Shown in pieces: positions 17,408 through 27,535 of a stretch of 64,000 bases of DNA. Position 1 is the stretch's first letter; every line of letters begins with the position of its first letter. Source of the stretch: Snodgrassella alvi (lineage in GTDB: Bacteria > Pseudomonadota > Gammaproteobacteria > Burkholderiales > Neisseriaceae); the NCBI RefSeq assembly GCF_040741455.2, contig NZ_CP160328.2, positions 1,302,001 through 1,366,000 of the forward strand. Reading direction: 5' to 3'. The position numbers were made by a program, and so were the translations under genes. The notes below the pieces were generated by a model. It searched no databases. It saw only the letters and a list, made by a program, of their open reading frames with translations, and had not been told where the DNA came from.

Positions 17408-18565
17408 TTACATACTTAGTATCTGAATCAGTTTGCGCAGAAAAACATCACAGCGACTAAGCTGCTCTAATTCAATATATTCGTTAGCCTTGTGTGCCAC
17501 CGTAATACTGCCAGGACCACACACTACGGTATTGATACCACTATTTTGGAACTGCCCCCCCTCAGTAGCGTAAGCTACTTTAGCCTGTTGTTCAACATCC
17601 ACAAGACCAGCAATCAGCTTATGCAGGTAATGATTATTTGCATCATTTAAAGGAGGAACATTTACGACATGGTTTAGTTTGATAGCAGCTTCCGGCGCCA
17701 CTTTGCGCATAGCCGGCAAAAGTTGGGTCGAAATATATTGCCGGATAGGCTCAATTAGTTCGTCGACTGTCATATGTGGAAGATTACGGTAATCAAATTC
17801 AAAAGCACAGTAATCAGGTACAATATTAATAGCTGTACCACCACGAATTAGGCCAGTAGAAACAGTAGCAAACGGAACATCAAATGCATGATCCAAATCA
17901 GCACGTTGCTGCAATTGCTGAGCCAGCTGATTAATAAAGACAATTAAACGAGCGGCATACTCAATTGCGTTTACTCCATCCGGAGTCAGTGAAGAGTGAG
18001 CGTTTTTACCCTGTACCTCGCAGCAGAATGTATGAATTCCTTTATGTGCCACCACCATCTGCATCGATGTAGGTTCGCCAACAATACACGACTCAGGCTG
18101 TAGCCCCCTTCTCTCCAATTCTGCCAGCATCACCGGTGCACCCAAACATCCCACCTCCTCATCAAAAGACAAAGCAATATGCAAGGGTGCTTTCAGTCTC
18201 GCTGTCTGCATGGCAGGCACCACAGCAAGCACACTGGCAATAAAACCTTTCATGTCGCTGCTGCCTCTGCCATAAACACAGCCATCCCGCACATCGGCCA
18301 CAAACGGGTCTGACTGCCAGTTCTGTCCATCCACCGGTACCACATCAGTATGGCCTGAAAATACCAATCCACCGGAAATACGACCATCTGTGGCAGGGAT
18401 CGTTACAAACAGATTAGCCTTATCACCAGCAACATTTTGTGCCAGCCAAGGCGACAATTTCCGGCTTTCCAAATAATCTGCTACATAATTAATCAAGGCT
18501 AAATTACTCTGACGACTGGTGGTATCAAATGAAATGAGCTGACATAACCAGGAAAGGGTATCCAC
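17408..18565 (-). CDS. argE: Acetylornithine deacetylase
   Basis: Zinc aminopeptidase-family enzyme that hydrolyses N-acetylornithine to ornithine in arginine biosynthesis. It has 385 residues. Metal-binding motifs are FSGHTDVVPVDG, RGSSDMKGF and DEEVGCLGA (catalytic and metal Glu pair), with the late histidine in 'GSITVAHKANEYIE'. 'SLTPDGVNAIEYAARLI' is the typical dimerisation-domain start. GTG start at 18565 is preceded by GGAG at 8 bp. A run of seven C (plus strand, around 17555) encodes the conserved Gly-Gly in EGGQF. Succinyl-diaminopimelate desuccinylase is the nearest alternative but fits less well. Confidence 0.9.
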   Translation of the reverse strand: MDTLSWLCQLISFDTTSRQSNLALINYVADYLESRKLSPWLAQNVAGDKANLFVTIPATDGRISGGLVFSGHTDVVPVDGQNWQSDPFVADVRDGCVYGRGSSDMKGFIASVLAVVPAMQTARLKAPLHIALSFDEEVGCLGAPVMLAELERRGLQPESCIVGEPTSMQMVVAHKGIHTFCCEVQGKNAHSSLTPDGVNAIEYAARLIVFINQLAQQLQQRADLDHAFDVPFATVSTGLIRGGTAINIVPDYCAFEFDYRNLPHMTVDELIEPIRQYISTQLLPAMRKVAPEAAIKLNHVVNVPPLNDANNHYLHKLIAGLVDVEQQAKVAYATEGGQFQNSGINTVVCGPGSITVAHKANEYIELEQLSRCDVFLRKLIQILSM

Positions 18566-18696
18566 AAATAAATCTCCAAAGAATTTCCGGCTTAATAAGC
18601 CCCTATTTTATGCTTTTAACTTAGCATTGACATCAAACAATACACTGCTTGATGCTGATAATCGCTACAATATACCTTTACTGAAAGGCACCACAC

Positions 18697-18921
18697 ATGA
18701 AACAGCATTTTGATTTAGCAGGACATCCATATGTAGCTTTATGTGATTTACTCAAACTGACCGGACTGGCAGAAAGTGGAGGCCGAGCCAAACAAATGAT
18801 TGCTGAAGGCCTGGTTCAACGTAATCAGCAGCCAGAGACACGTAAAACGGCCAAAATTATCGTCGGAGACTGTATCGGCGTGGGTAACACTGAAATCTAC
18901 GTGATTAACACTCAGGTATGA
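18697..18921 (+). CDS. S4-like RNA-binding protein (YbcJ/RlbA family)
   Basis: A 74-residue protein made of a single S4-type RNA-binding fold. The motif 'LTGLAESGGRAKQMIAEGLV' followed by the beta turn 'RKTAKIIVGDCI' is the YbcJ pattern. Members are thought to bind structured RNA, possibly rRNA, without known catalytic activity. A plausible promoter lies upstream (TTGATG, 16-bp spacer, TATACC, 18649-18676), divergent from argE. Its stop overlaps the next start codon (ATGA), so it heads a three-gene cluster. Confidence 0.85.
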   Translation: MKQHFDLAGHPYVALCDLLKLTGLAESGGRAKQMIAEGLVQRNQQPETRKTAKIIVGDCIGVGNTEIYVINTQV

Positions 18922-19079
18922 ATACGCTATCATCATTAACACCACCAGTACCACCGGAAGACTGGGAGTGCTGCAACAGCGATTGTGGCGAGGCCTGCGT
19001 CTGGCAGATTTATTATCGTGAAAAAGCCAACTATGAGGCACATCTGGCTCAACTCACCTCATCTTCTTGCGACCAATAA
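18918..19079 (+). CDS. Small cysteine-rich oxidoreductase-like domain protein
   Basis: A 53-residue protein whose ATG overlaps the stop of the preceding gene (ATGA), implying coupled translation. The core PPEDWECCNSDCGEACVWQ, with five cysteines (residues 18, 19, 23, 27 and a last one near the end), matches the short 'oxidoreductase-like' N-terminal domain found in many proteobacteria and in eukaryotic mitochondrial proteins. The cysteines could bind a metal or Fe-S centre; the function is not known. It is short, but the strong motif and the overlap make it real. Confidence 0.75.
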   Translation: MNTLSSLTPPVPPEDWECCNSDCGEACVWQIYYREKANYEAHLAQLTSSSCDQ

Positions 19080-19084
19080 TATTC

Positions 19085-19921
19085 ATGAGTATTGATTTAC
19101 ATTGCCATTCAACCATTTCCGATGGGGTGCTGACTCCAGAAGAAGTCGTTCAACGTGCACATGCCAACGGTTGCACGATGCTGGCGCTGACTGACCACGA
19201 CCACACCGGCGGACTGGCTGCAGCTCGTAAACAGGCAGAATTATGTGGCATCCAATTAATCAATGGCGTAGAAATTTCCGTAAGCTGGCGCGGGCGAACT
19301 ATACACATCGTCGGCCTGAATATTGCACCTGAAGATGAGCTGTTGCAAACCTTGCTGCTGCGCCTACGCAGCGGCCGGCTACAACGATTACAGGCCATTG
19401 CCAATAAACTGGAAAAAAAAGGTATCAGGGGTGCCTATGAAGGCACACTGGCACAGGCCACTAATATTGACATGGTAACACGCACCCATATAGCTAATTT
19501 TCTGGTTAATAGCGGCCATGTAAATAAAAAAGCAGATGCTTTCCGCAAATATCTTGCCGATGGTAAATCGTGCAGTGTCCGTCATCAATGGGCAGAACTG
19601 ACCGAGGTTGTTGCTGCCATTCGCCATGCAGGAGGCATTGCAGTGATAGCTCACCCCATGCGTTATGAACTTTCGGCCACGGCACGACGTAATCTGTTCA
19701 GTGAATTCAAAGCTTGTGGTGGAGTAGCTATAGAAGTACACAGTGGACGTTCCGGACTCAACGACCGTCTAAACTATGCCTTAATGGCACAACAATTCGG
19801 ATTTTTGGCCAGCTGTGGCAGTGACTTTCATCGAGATGGTGATTTCGGCGGTGGCTTACTAGGCTGCTGCCCCGAATTACCACCTATCTGCGTACCAGTC
19901 TGGCATCATCTGACAGATTAA
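19085..19921 (+). CDS. PHP-domain 5'-3' exoribonuclease, RNase AM (YciV) family
   Basis: PHP-fold metal phosphoesterase. Family members (RNase AM) mature the 5' ends of rRNA and other RNAs and can hydrolyse 3',5'-bisnucleotides. I chose the ATG at 19085 (MSIDLHCHSTISDG), giving 278 residues; a TTG at 19067 in the same frame would overlap the previous gene. Motifs: DLHCHST, LTDHDHTGG, 'IHIVGLN', AHPMRY, and the late SDFH. There is no clear ribosome site, so coupling to the upstream gene, which ends 5 bp earlier, is likely. Confidence 0.85.
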   Translation: MSIDLHCHSTISDGVLTPEEVVQRAHANGCTMLALTDHDHTGGLAAARKQAELCGIQLINGVEISVSWRGRTIHIVGLNIAPEDELLQTLLLRLRSGRLQRLQAIANKLEKKGIRGAYEGTLAQATNIDMVTRTHIANFLVNSGHVNKKADAFRKYLADGKSCSVRHQWAELTEVVAAIRHAGGIAVIAHPMRYELSATARRNLFSEFKACGGVAIEVHSGRSGLNDRLNYALMAQQFGFLASCGSDFHRDGDFGGGLLGCCPELPPICVPVWHHLTD

Positions 19922-21519
<1,598 letters not shown>

Positions 21520-21575
21520 AATCATAATACTGCGGTAAATCATATTCATCCAACGAGCAGAACGGATAAGCTACC

Positions 21576-22418
21576 ATGACTGAAATCACACTGCTGAACA
21601 AACATAAACTTTTTAATGGCGAACAACGGCGCTACCAACATTACAGCCACTTCAACCACTGCAACATGACTTTTTCTATATATTTGCCATCACGTGCATT
21701 ACAAGGGTACGCGCTGCCCGTAATCTATTGTCTTGCTGGCCTTACCTGCACTGATGAAAATTTTTCCATCAAAAGTGGTGCACAGCGTTTTGCTGCAGAG
21801 TGGGGCATCGTTCTGGTAATGCCCGATACTAGCCCACGCGGAGCAGAAGTTGCCAACGCCGATAGTTACAGTCTGGGACAGGGTGCCGGTTTCTACCTCA
21901 ATGCCACTCAACAACCTTGGGCACAGCATTATCAAATGTACGATTATGTAGTCACAGAACTACCCGTACTTATCGAAAAGCATTTTCCTGTTACTAATCA
22001 GCGCAGCCTGTGTGGGCACAGCATGGGCGGCCATGGTGCATTAATGATTGCACTGAAAAATCCACAACGCTATCTTGCTGCATCAGCATTTGCTCCAATT
22101 GCCCATCCCATGAACTGTGCATGGGGACAAGAAGCATTTAGCACTTATCTGGGCAATAATCAGGCTGAATGGGCAGCTTACGACAGTACTGAGCTTATTC
22201 AGCTATACCCACCATCCTTACCCATTCTGATTGATCAAGGTAGTGTAGATGAATTTTACCCTGAACAATTACATCCTCAGGATTTCATAGTAGCAGCTAA
22301 AAGCAAAGGAACTGATATCCGTTATCACCTACGTGAACATTACGATCACAGTTATTATTTTGTCAGTACATTTATCGAAAGCCATATCAGCTTTCATGCT
22401 GAAGCATTCGGACTATAG
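21576..22418 (+). CDS. fghA: S-formylglutathione hydrolase
   Basis: Alpha/beta-hydrolase that splits S-formylglutathione to formate and glutathione, completing glutathione-dependent formaldehyde removal. It has 280 residues. Catalytic serine in GHSMGGHGAL, aspartate in 'DQGSVDEFYPEQL', histidine in 'REHYDHSYYF', and the oxyanion-hole region 'LAGLTCTDENF', which is the esterase D signature. It is downstream of adhC on the same strand. Its end lies only 4 bp from the end of the convergent pyrI, with no visible terminator in the gap. Confidence 0.95.
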   Translation: MTEITLLNKHKLFNGEQRRYQHYSHFNHCNMTFSIYLPSRALQGYALPVIYCLAGLTCTDENFSIKSGAQRFAAEWGIVLVMPDTSPRGAEVANADSYSLGQGAGFYLNATQQPWAQHYQMYDYVVTELPVLIEKHFPVTNQRSLCGHSMGGHGALMIALKNPQRYLAASAFAPIAHPMNCAWGQEAFSTYLGNNQAEWAAYDSTELIQLYPPSLPILIDQGSVDEFYPEQLHPQDFIVAAKSKGTDIRYHLREHYDHSYYFVSTFIESHISFHAEAFGL

Positions 22419-22422
22419 GTCA

Positions 22423-22884
22423 TCAGGCTTCAATCACAGATTCACGCGCAAAGGTTTTCTCACAATAATGACAGCGTAAACGGGTTTCGCCATGGCTCAA
22501 CTGCACTGTAAAACGGCTTTGTACCGGTTCACCATGGCTGGCACAATTGCTGTTCGGACAGCAAAAAACCTCAGTAATGGCTTCTGGCAGTGTGAGCATG
22601 CGTTTACGCACTACTTTAAAATTTTCAATATCATTGACAGTTGCTCGAGGTGCAAACAAAGCCAGACGGTTAGCCGCTGCATCATCCAGAAAATGACCAG
22701 CTATTTTAATGATATCTTTGCTGCCACTGGACTGGCTACTCAGATTAAAACCCACTGTAACCGCATTACCGGAATGCAGCAACTTGAACTGGCGCAGAAT
22801 ATTCAGCCCCTGCCCTACCGGAATGTGATCAATTACCGTACCGTCTTTAATCGCCTCAATACTTAATCTGGTCTGATTCATCAT
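22423..22884 (-). CDS. pyrI: Aspartate carbamoyltransferase regulatory chain
   Basis: Regulatory subunit that binds CTP/ATP and zinc and attaches to PyrB. From the ATG at 22884 it is 153 residues, like E. coli PyrI; the start is chosen because GAGG lies 8 bp before it and the protein then begins [21 protein letters not shown], matching the family. A longer frame would start inside pyrB. The C-terminal zinc site has the four cysteines: CPNSNC plus RCHYC. The pyrB stop lies 4 bp upstream. The complex is therefore expected to be the allosteric dodecamer type. Confidence 0.93.
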   Translation of the reverse strand: MMNQTRLSIEAIKDGTVIDHIPVGQGLNILRQFKLLHSGNAVTVGFNLSSQSSGSKDIIKIAGHFLDDAAANRLALFAPRATVNDIENFKVVRKRMLTLPEAITEVFCCPNSNCASHGEPVQSRFTVQLSHGETRLRCHYCEKTFARESVIEA

Positions 22885-22888
22885 TGCT

Positions 22889-23830
22889 TTAACCTCGTGC
22901 ACTGTCCGCATCAGTTTCTTCATTCAAAATTGCTGCCAAAATCGCCTGACGCGCATACATACCATTATTCGCTTGCTGAAAATAATAAGCATGAATACTC
23001 TCATCGACATCCGCATGAATTTCATCTACCCGTGGTAAAGGATGCAGAATTCGCATATTCGGTTTTGCCTGCTTCAACATAGCCGCACAAAGACTAAAAT
23101 GACCATTAATTCGTGCAAATTCTTGCTCATCAAACCGCTCCCGCTGTATGCGTGTCATATACACAATATCAGCCCAAGCCAGCGCTTCCTCAAGATTATC
23201 TGATGTGCGATAGACAACCCCGTCCTCGTCCAGCTGCTCACAGATATAATTTGGCATGGCCAGAGTGGGAGGAGATACAAAAATAAACTCACAGCCCCAG
23301 CGGCTCAGAGCCTGAGCCAGTGAGTGTACTGTGCGCCCATATTTCAAATCACCAACCATGGCAATCTTCAAATTCTGCAAGGTTCCCTGTGTTTCGTATA
23401 TCGTCACTAAATCCAGTAAAGTTTGAGACGGATGCTGATTAGTACCATCACCAGCATTAATCACGGGAACATGAGCAAATTCACTAACAACACGTGCTGC
23501 ACCGTCTTTAGGATGGCGCATAACGATTGCATCAGCATAATTACTGATAATTCGTGCCGTATCAGCCAAAGTTTCGCCCTTTTTGGCACTGGTATTGGCA
23601 CCATCAGCAAAACCGATAACTTTTCCTCCCAGCCGTTGAATCGCCGTCTCAAACGACAACCGTGTTCGCGTAGAAGGCTCAAAAAAACACGAACCAATTA
23701 ATCGTCCCTTCAACAACTCAGTCTGCGGCTGCCGCTTTAACTGCAACGCAAGCGTCAGTAAGAACTCCAGTTGCTCTGTGGATAAATCATTTATCGAAAT
23801 AAAATGTTGGCGAAAAAGCGGATTAGCCAT
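22889..23830 (-). CDS. pyrB: Aspartate carbamoyltransferase catalytic chain
   Basis: Condenses carbamoyl phosphate and aspartate, the committed step of pyrimidine synthesis. It has 313 residues, as usual. The carbamoyl-phosphate loop is '[15 protein letters not shown]', with HPSQTLLDL and 'HPLPRVDEI' as further active-site motifs, and the 80s-loop lysine lies near '[10 protein letters not shown]'. It forms an operon with pyrI. A leader peptide and attenuator in the upstream 170 bp (separate entries) suggest UTP-controlled transcription like the enterobacterial pyrBI. Confidence 0.96.
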   Translation of the reverse strand: MANPLFRQHFISINDLSTEQLEFLLTLALQLKRQPQTELLKGRLIGSCFFEPSTRTRLSFETAIQRLGGKVIGFADGANTSAKKGETLADTARIISNYADAIVMRHPKDGAARVVSEFAHVPVINAGDGTNQHPSQTLLDLVTIYETQGTLQNLKIAMVGDLKYGRTVHSLAQALSRWGCEFIFVSPPTLAMPNYICEQLDEDGVVYRTSDNLEEALAWADIVYMTRIQRERFDEQEFARINGHFSLCAAMLKQAKPNMRILHPLPRVDEIHADVDESIHAYYFQQANNGMYARQAILAAILNEETDADSARG

Positions 23831-23861
23831 AATTTAACTTTCAGCATCTAACAACAGGCAT

Positions 23862-23885
23862 AAAAAAACCCGCTTGGAAACGGGT
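23862..23885 (-). terminator. Attenuator upstream of pyrB
   Basis: On the minus strand the stem ACCCG / CGGGT with an 8-nt loop is followed directly by seven T. It ends about 30 bp before the pyrB start codon and 13 nt after the stop of a 20-codon reading frame, as expected for a translation-coupled attenuator. Confidence 0.7.
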
Positions 23886-23898
23886 ATACATATGGTCA

Positions 23899-23961
23899 TT
23901 AACTGTTCAAAAGCAACAACTGCTTCAGACACAACAATAAGCTGGCTGCAAATATTGTCAT
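23899..23961 (-). CDS. Putative pyrBI leader peptide (20 residues)
   Basis: Minus-strand ATG at 23961 to TAA at 23899 encodes MTIFAASLLLCLKQLLLLNS. A GGAG lies 10 bp before the ATG. The reading frame is rich in U-rich leucine codons (TTG, TTA, CTT), as needed for an RNA polymerase pause that responds to low UTP. The stop lies 13 nt before the attenuator stem, so a ribosome near the end would block the hairpin and allow read-through into pyrB. This copies the logic of the enterobacterial pyrBI leader without sharing its peptide sequence. Not proven to be translated. Confidence 0.55.
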   Translation of the reverse strand: MTIFAASLLLCLKQLLLLNS

Positions 23962-23990
23962 TATTCAGTTACTCCATATTAACTAAGTGA

Positions 23991-24018
23991 ATTATCTCAT
24001 AAACACTCCCACGGTAAA
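23991..24018 (-). promoter_or_regulatory. Possible pyrBI promoter
   Basis: Minus strand: TTTACC (24013-24018), 16-bp spacer, GATAAT (23991-23996). Transcription would start about 25 bp before the leader-peptide ATG. The -35 match is moderate. Confidence 0.45.
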
Positions 24019-24074
24019 AGCCAGCCACTTTGAGTTACAATAAACAAATCATTGCCCATTTACTCCTGATTACA

Positions 24075-26255
24075 TTGATTTACCATCAACTGGCACTGAA
24101 CGTGCCCCTCTACCCACTGTTAACATACGCCCATCCAACCACCTTGCCGGCAGGAACAAGGGTAGCCGTACGCTTTCGCAACCGATTGGTAGCAGCCATA
24201 GTATGGGAAAGTGATATACAGCCGGAAATAGACCTTAGCAAAATACGACCCATTGAGAACATTTTATCGGATGGCTGGCAATTGCCCGCAGACTGGCGTG
24301 CACTACTTAGCTTTACTGCGCGCTATTATCATTATCCTCTTGGACAAGCCGTGATGGCGGCCCTACCCAAAGGTCTGCGTCAGCCTCAAGCCGTGCCATT
24401 ACCGAAACAAGAACACATTTACAGCCTCAATGCCCTTGGACGCATCCAGCCAGCACCTCCGGCTCGTTATCATAAACAAAATGCATTATGGCAGAGACTA
24501 TTAGCCGCTCCAGCCACTCTGCACCAGCTTAAAACCATACATACTCAGGCATCACAATATCTTAAACAGTGGCAACAACAAAACTGGATAGAAGCCAGTC
24601 ACATACCGGCTTGTGGACCTGTACCGACCAGCCGGCATCAGCTCAATCAGCAACAGCAACTAGCCAGTGCAGAAGTACAAACCAGATGTGGACAATTTGC
24701 CCCATTTCTATTGTATGGCATTACTGGCAGTGGTAAAACCGAAGTCTATTTCGACATCATGGCCAATATAATGCAGCAAGGTAAACAGGTACTGTTTTTG
24801 CTGCCCGAAATCAACCTCACACCGCAGCTTATGCAACGGGTACGCCAGCGTTTTCCACATACAGTTACTACTATATTACACAGCCAGACCGCAGCCGGAC
24901 AACGTACCACCAACTATCTTCAGGCAGCTCTGGGGCAGGCAGCTCTGGTTATCGGTACACGTCTGGCCATATTTACCCCCATGCCTAATCTAGGCCTGAT
25001 TGTTGTCGACGAAGAGCACGATTATTCATTTAAACAAGAAAGCGAACTACGCTATCAGGCCCGTGACCTGGCTGTCTGGCGGGCGCGGCAGGCAGCTTGT
25101 CCAGTGGTACTGGGTAGTGCCACTCCGTCATTAGAAAGCTGGTATAAAACGCGGCACGGAGATTACCAATTACTGCAACTGAGCGAGCGGGCACACACCA
25201 ACGCCCAATTGCCACAAATACATTTACTCGATATCCGCCGCTTACCACTGGATAATGGTATCAGCGATATCATCAAGCAAAAACTGCAAACCAATGTCGC
25301 TCGCGGTGGTTTAAGCATGGTTTACCTAAACCGAAGGGGTTTTGCCCCAGCTTTATTCTGCGATGCTTGCGGTCATACTTTCGGCTGCCCGAATTGCTCC
25401 GCCAAACTGGTTTTACATCAGCATGCAGGTCAGCTACGCTGCCATCATTGTGATTTTCACCAGCCCATACCCCCATCCTGCCCGGAATGTGGCAATCAGG
25501 ACTTGACCGCCGTTGGACAAGGGACTCAGCGCATTGAAGAATACCTGCAGCATTTGCTCCCTAGTGCACGCATTCTGCGGGTAGACCGTGATAGCACAGC
25601 CCACCGACAAGACTGGTCGGAAATCTATCACACTATTATGCGTAAAGAAGTAGATGTACTGGTCGGCACCCAGATGCTGGCCAAAGGCCATGACTTTCCC
25701 CATCTCAATCTAGTGGTGGTTTTAAATGCAGACAACAGTCTCTATAGCGCTGATTTCCGTGCTCCTGAACGTTTATTTGCCGAATTAATGCAGGTAAGTG
25801 GCAGAGCCGGCAGAGCCGACTGCTCTGGTGAAGTATGGGTACAAACGCGTCAACCGGAACACAAAGTGTACCAAGCTTTGGCGGCACAGAATTATGTAAC
25901 TTTCGCCACGGCAGAACTGGCAGAAAGACAAGAGCTGGGCATGCCGCCATTTAGTTATATAGCCGCCATCCGCGCAGACGCTCGCACCATGAATGAGGCG
26001 CAACAGCTTTTACGGCAAGCACAACAAGGAATCGAGCAGCAGCATGCCTTACCTGCCAATGTCAATGTGTTCGGTCCAGTACCGATGCTGATGGCCCGAC
26101 TGGCTGGGTACGAACGCGCACAAGTATTTCTAGAAAGTAAAAACCGGCGCGACCTACACCACAGCATTTCATTATGGCAAAATTGGCTCCTGCATCTGGA
26201 AAAAAACAACCCTCATACACGTTGGCTAATAGATGTCGACCCACTGGAAATGTAG
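24075..26255 (+). CDS. priA: Primosomal replication-restart helicase PriA
   Basis: Superfamily 2 helicase that reloads the replisome at stalled forks. I prefer the TTG at 24075 (LIYHQLALNVPL), which lines up with the Neisseria start MIYHR as I remember it, giving 726 residues; the frame is open to a TTG at 24030. Motifs: Walker A GITGSGKTEVYF, DEEH in 'LIVVDEEHDYSF', and eight cysteines binding two zincs (CDACGHTFGCPNC and CHHC...CPEC). No ribosome site is strong at either start. Its 5' region overlaps the divergent pyrBI promoter area. Confidence 0.94.
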   Translation: MIYHQLALNVPLYPLLTYAHPTTLPAGTRVAVRFRNRLVAAIVWESDIQPEIDLSKIRPIENILSDGWQLPADWRALLSFTARYYHYPLGQAVMAALPKGLRQPQAVPLPKQEHIYSLNALGRIQPAPPARYHKQNALWQRLLAAPATLHQLKTIHTQASQYLKQWQQQNWIEASHIPACGPVPTSRHQLNQQQQLASAEVQTRCGQFAPFLLYGITGSGKTEVYFDIMANIMQQGKQVLFLLPEINLTPQLMQRVRQRFPHTVTTILHSQTAAGQRTTNYLQAALGQAALVIGTRLAIFTPMPNLGLIVVDEEHDYSFKQESELRYQARDLAVWRARQAACPVVLGSATPSLESWYKTRHGDYQLLQLSERAHTNAQLPQIHLLDIRRLPLDNGISDIIKQKLQTNVARGGLSMVYLNRRGFAPALFCDACGHTFGCPNCSAKLVLHQHAGQLRCHHCDFHQPIPPSCPECGNQDLTAVGQGTQRIEEYLQHLLPSARILRVDRDSTAHRQDWSEIYHTIMRKEVDVLVGTQMLAKGHDFPHLNLVVVLNADNSLYSADFRAPERLFAELMQVSGRAGRADCSGEVWVQTRQPEHKVYQALAAQNYVTFATAELAERQELGMPPFSYIAAIRADARTMNEAQQLLRQAQQGIEQQHALPANVNVFGPVPMLMARLAGYERAQVFLESKNRRDLHHSISLWQNWLLHLEKNNPHTRWLIDVDPLEM

Positions 26256-26387
26256 CTATACTCCATATATATCTTTTCCTGAGAGTTTGCTCAAGTCTAT
26301 TCATACCAGACATGCGTTTCAAGTATCGGAACAACTAAACAGTCATTCTAATTTTCACAGTTACTCATAATTTACAAATATAATTAT

Positions 26388-26423
26388 AAAAAAAACGGTC
26401 GCTAGCTAGGATAGCAAACGACC
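26388..26423 (-). terminator. Intrinsic terminator after the GT8-like gene
   Basis: Minus strand: GGTCG ... CGACC outer stem, an inner GCTA/TAGC stem separated by small internal loops, then a run of eight T. It serves the glycosyltransferase gene that ends at 26445 and may also stop read-through from the convergent priA. Confidence 0.7.
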
Positions 26424-26444
26424 AGATTTATTCAAATAATTTGT

Positions 26445-27341
26445 TTAAGCGCGACCGGTCAGACCGTGCCATGCGCGCGAAAGCCAAGATTTCTGTTTTT
26501 TCTGACGCGTCACTTCATTACCATCATAACCAACTTGTGACTCTTTCGGAAATGCACCAAATGGTTTAACAGCATAATTTTCCAGTTTATAACCAGCATC
26601 CAGCGCCTCCTGATAATACTGATCAAACAATTCAACCAGATCCTTACGCGGATGAGGCAAAATATCACTGTCAAACCAATGTTTCTGACCAGCAGCGGTT
26701 AGACGCGGTATGGAGTATTTATGACTGAACTGCGTACCCATGTCTGAATAATGCAAAATTTTCATCTGTTCAATCGGCATCCCTTCTCCATCGACACAAT
26801 TCCAAGCCGCCTTATAAGCCTGTACCCATTCCGGATGTTGCTTAAACTTTGCCATCATTTTCTTATGCGAATCAGGGTCAGCGCGCAAACTAGCCAGCTC
26901 AGGCAAAATCGATTTAGCTTTGGCGCAATCCCAGACACAAGTACACAATCGAGTAAATCGTTTACCCTTAGCATGATCATGTACTTCTTTAGCCGCAACA
27001 ATCGCTTCGCCTTCAATCGGATGTGCCCACAATTCCGCTATATCAGCCAATACAATCATATCCGCATCCATATAAATGGCGCGTCCCTCATAATTACAGG
27101 CGGCTGGGATCCCCCAGCGAAAACCGGAAAATGGCGTTGCCCACTTTTCTGTATGCCAGCCTGCACCCGTTTGTGGATCAGAATACCACGGACTTTTCGG
27201 ATCATGACTTAATTGCATCCAGACGATTTCTACCGGCCGCGATGTGTGTTTGTGGATACTGTAATCCACCACCATCATCTGCTCCAGATCACAGTTATTC
27301 GGGTCACAACCCACAAAAACCTTAATAACATCGTTGCTCAT
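26445..27341 (-). CDS. Glycosyltransferase, GT8-like (DxD type)
   Basis: A 298-residue, cytoplasmic GT-A-fold protein. The N-terminus 'IKVFVGCDPNNCD' and the metal/nucleotide-sugar motif 'AIYMDADMIVLADIAELW' (DAD) are the pattern of family 8 and related transferases that build lipopolysaccharide core or glycogen-like chains. The C-terminal 'KILHYSDMGTQFSHKYSIPRL' resembles the HxxG region of the fold. It is the first gene of the surface-glycan region and is alone on its strand, followed by a good terminator. Sugar donor and acceptor are unknown. Confidence 0.75.
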   Translation of the reverse strand: MSNDVIKVFVGCDPNNCDLEQMMVVDYSIHKHTSRPVEIVWMQLSHDPKSPWYSDPQTGAGWHTEKWATPFSGFRWGIPAACNYEGRAIYMDADMIVLADIAELWAHPIEGEAIVAAKEVHDHAKGKRFTRLCTCVWDCAKAKSILPELASLRADPDSHKKMMAKFKQHPEWVQAYKAAWNCVDGEGMPIEQMKILHYSDMGTQFSHKYSIPRLTAAGQKHWFDSDILPHPRKDLVELFDQYYQEALDAGYKLENYAVKPFGAFPKESQVGYDGNEVTRQKKQKSWLSRAWHGLTGRA

Positions 27342-27535
27342 GCATAGACTCCCGATTTTGCTTACATTTTGAGAATAATTGTAATATTACAGCAAAAAAT
27401 ACCAAGGCAAATGATAAAAATAATCAAATAACACTTGATTTGGGGCAAATAATGCCACAACACTAGACTAAAATTTGCCACATCTGAATCATAACTCACT
27501 ACGAAATACTAACTTTCAGCCTACCCAAACCATAC

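Noticed and set aside
17551-17558. Run of seven C in argE as a phase-variation tract
   Set aside because: It encodes the conserved Gly-Gly in EGGQF of the ArgE family, so its length is set by the protein.
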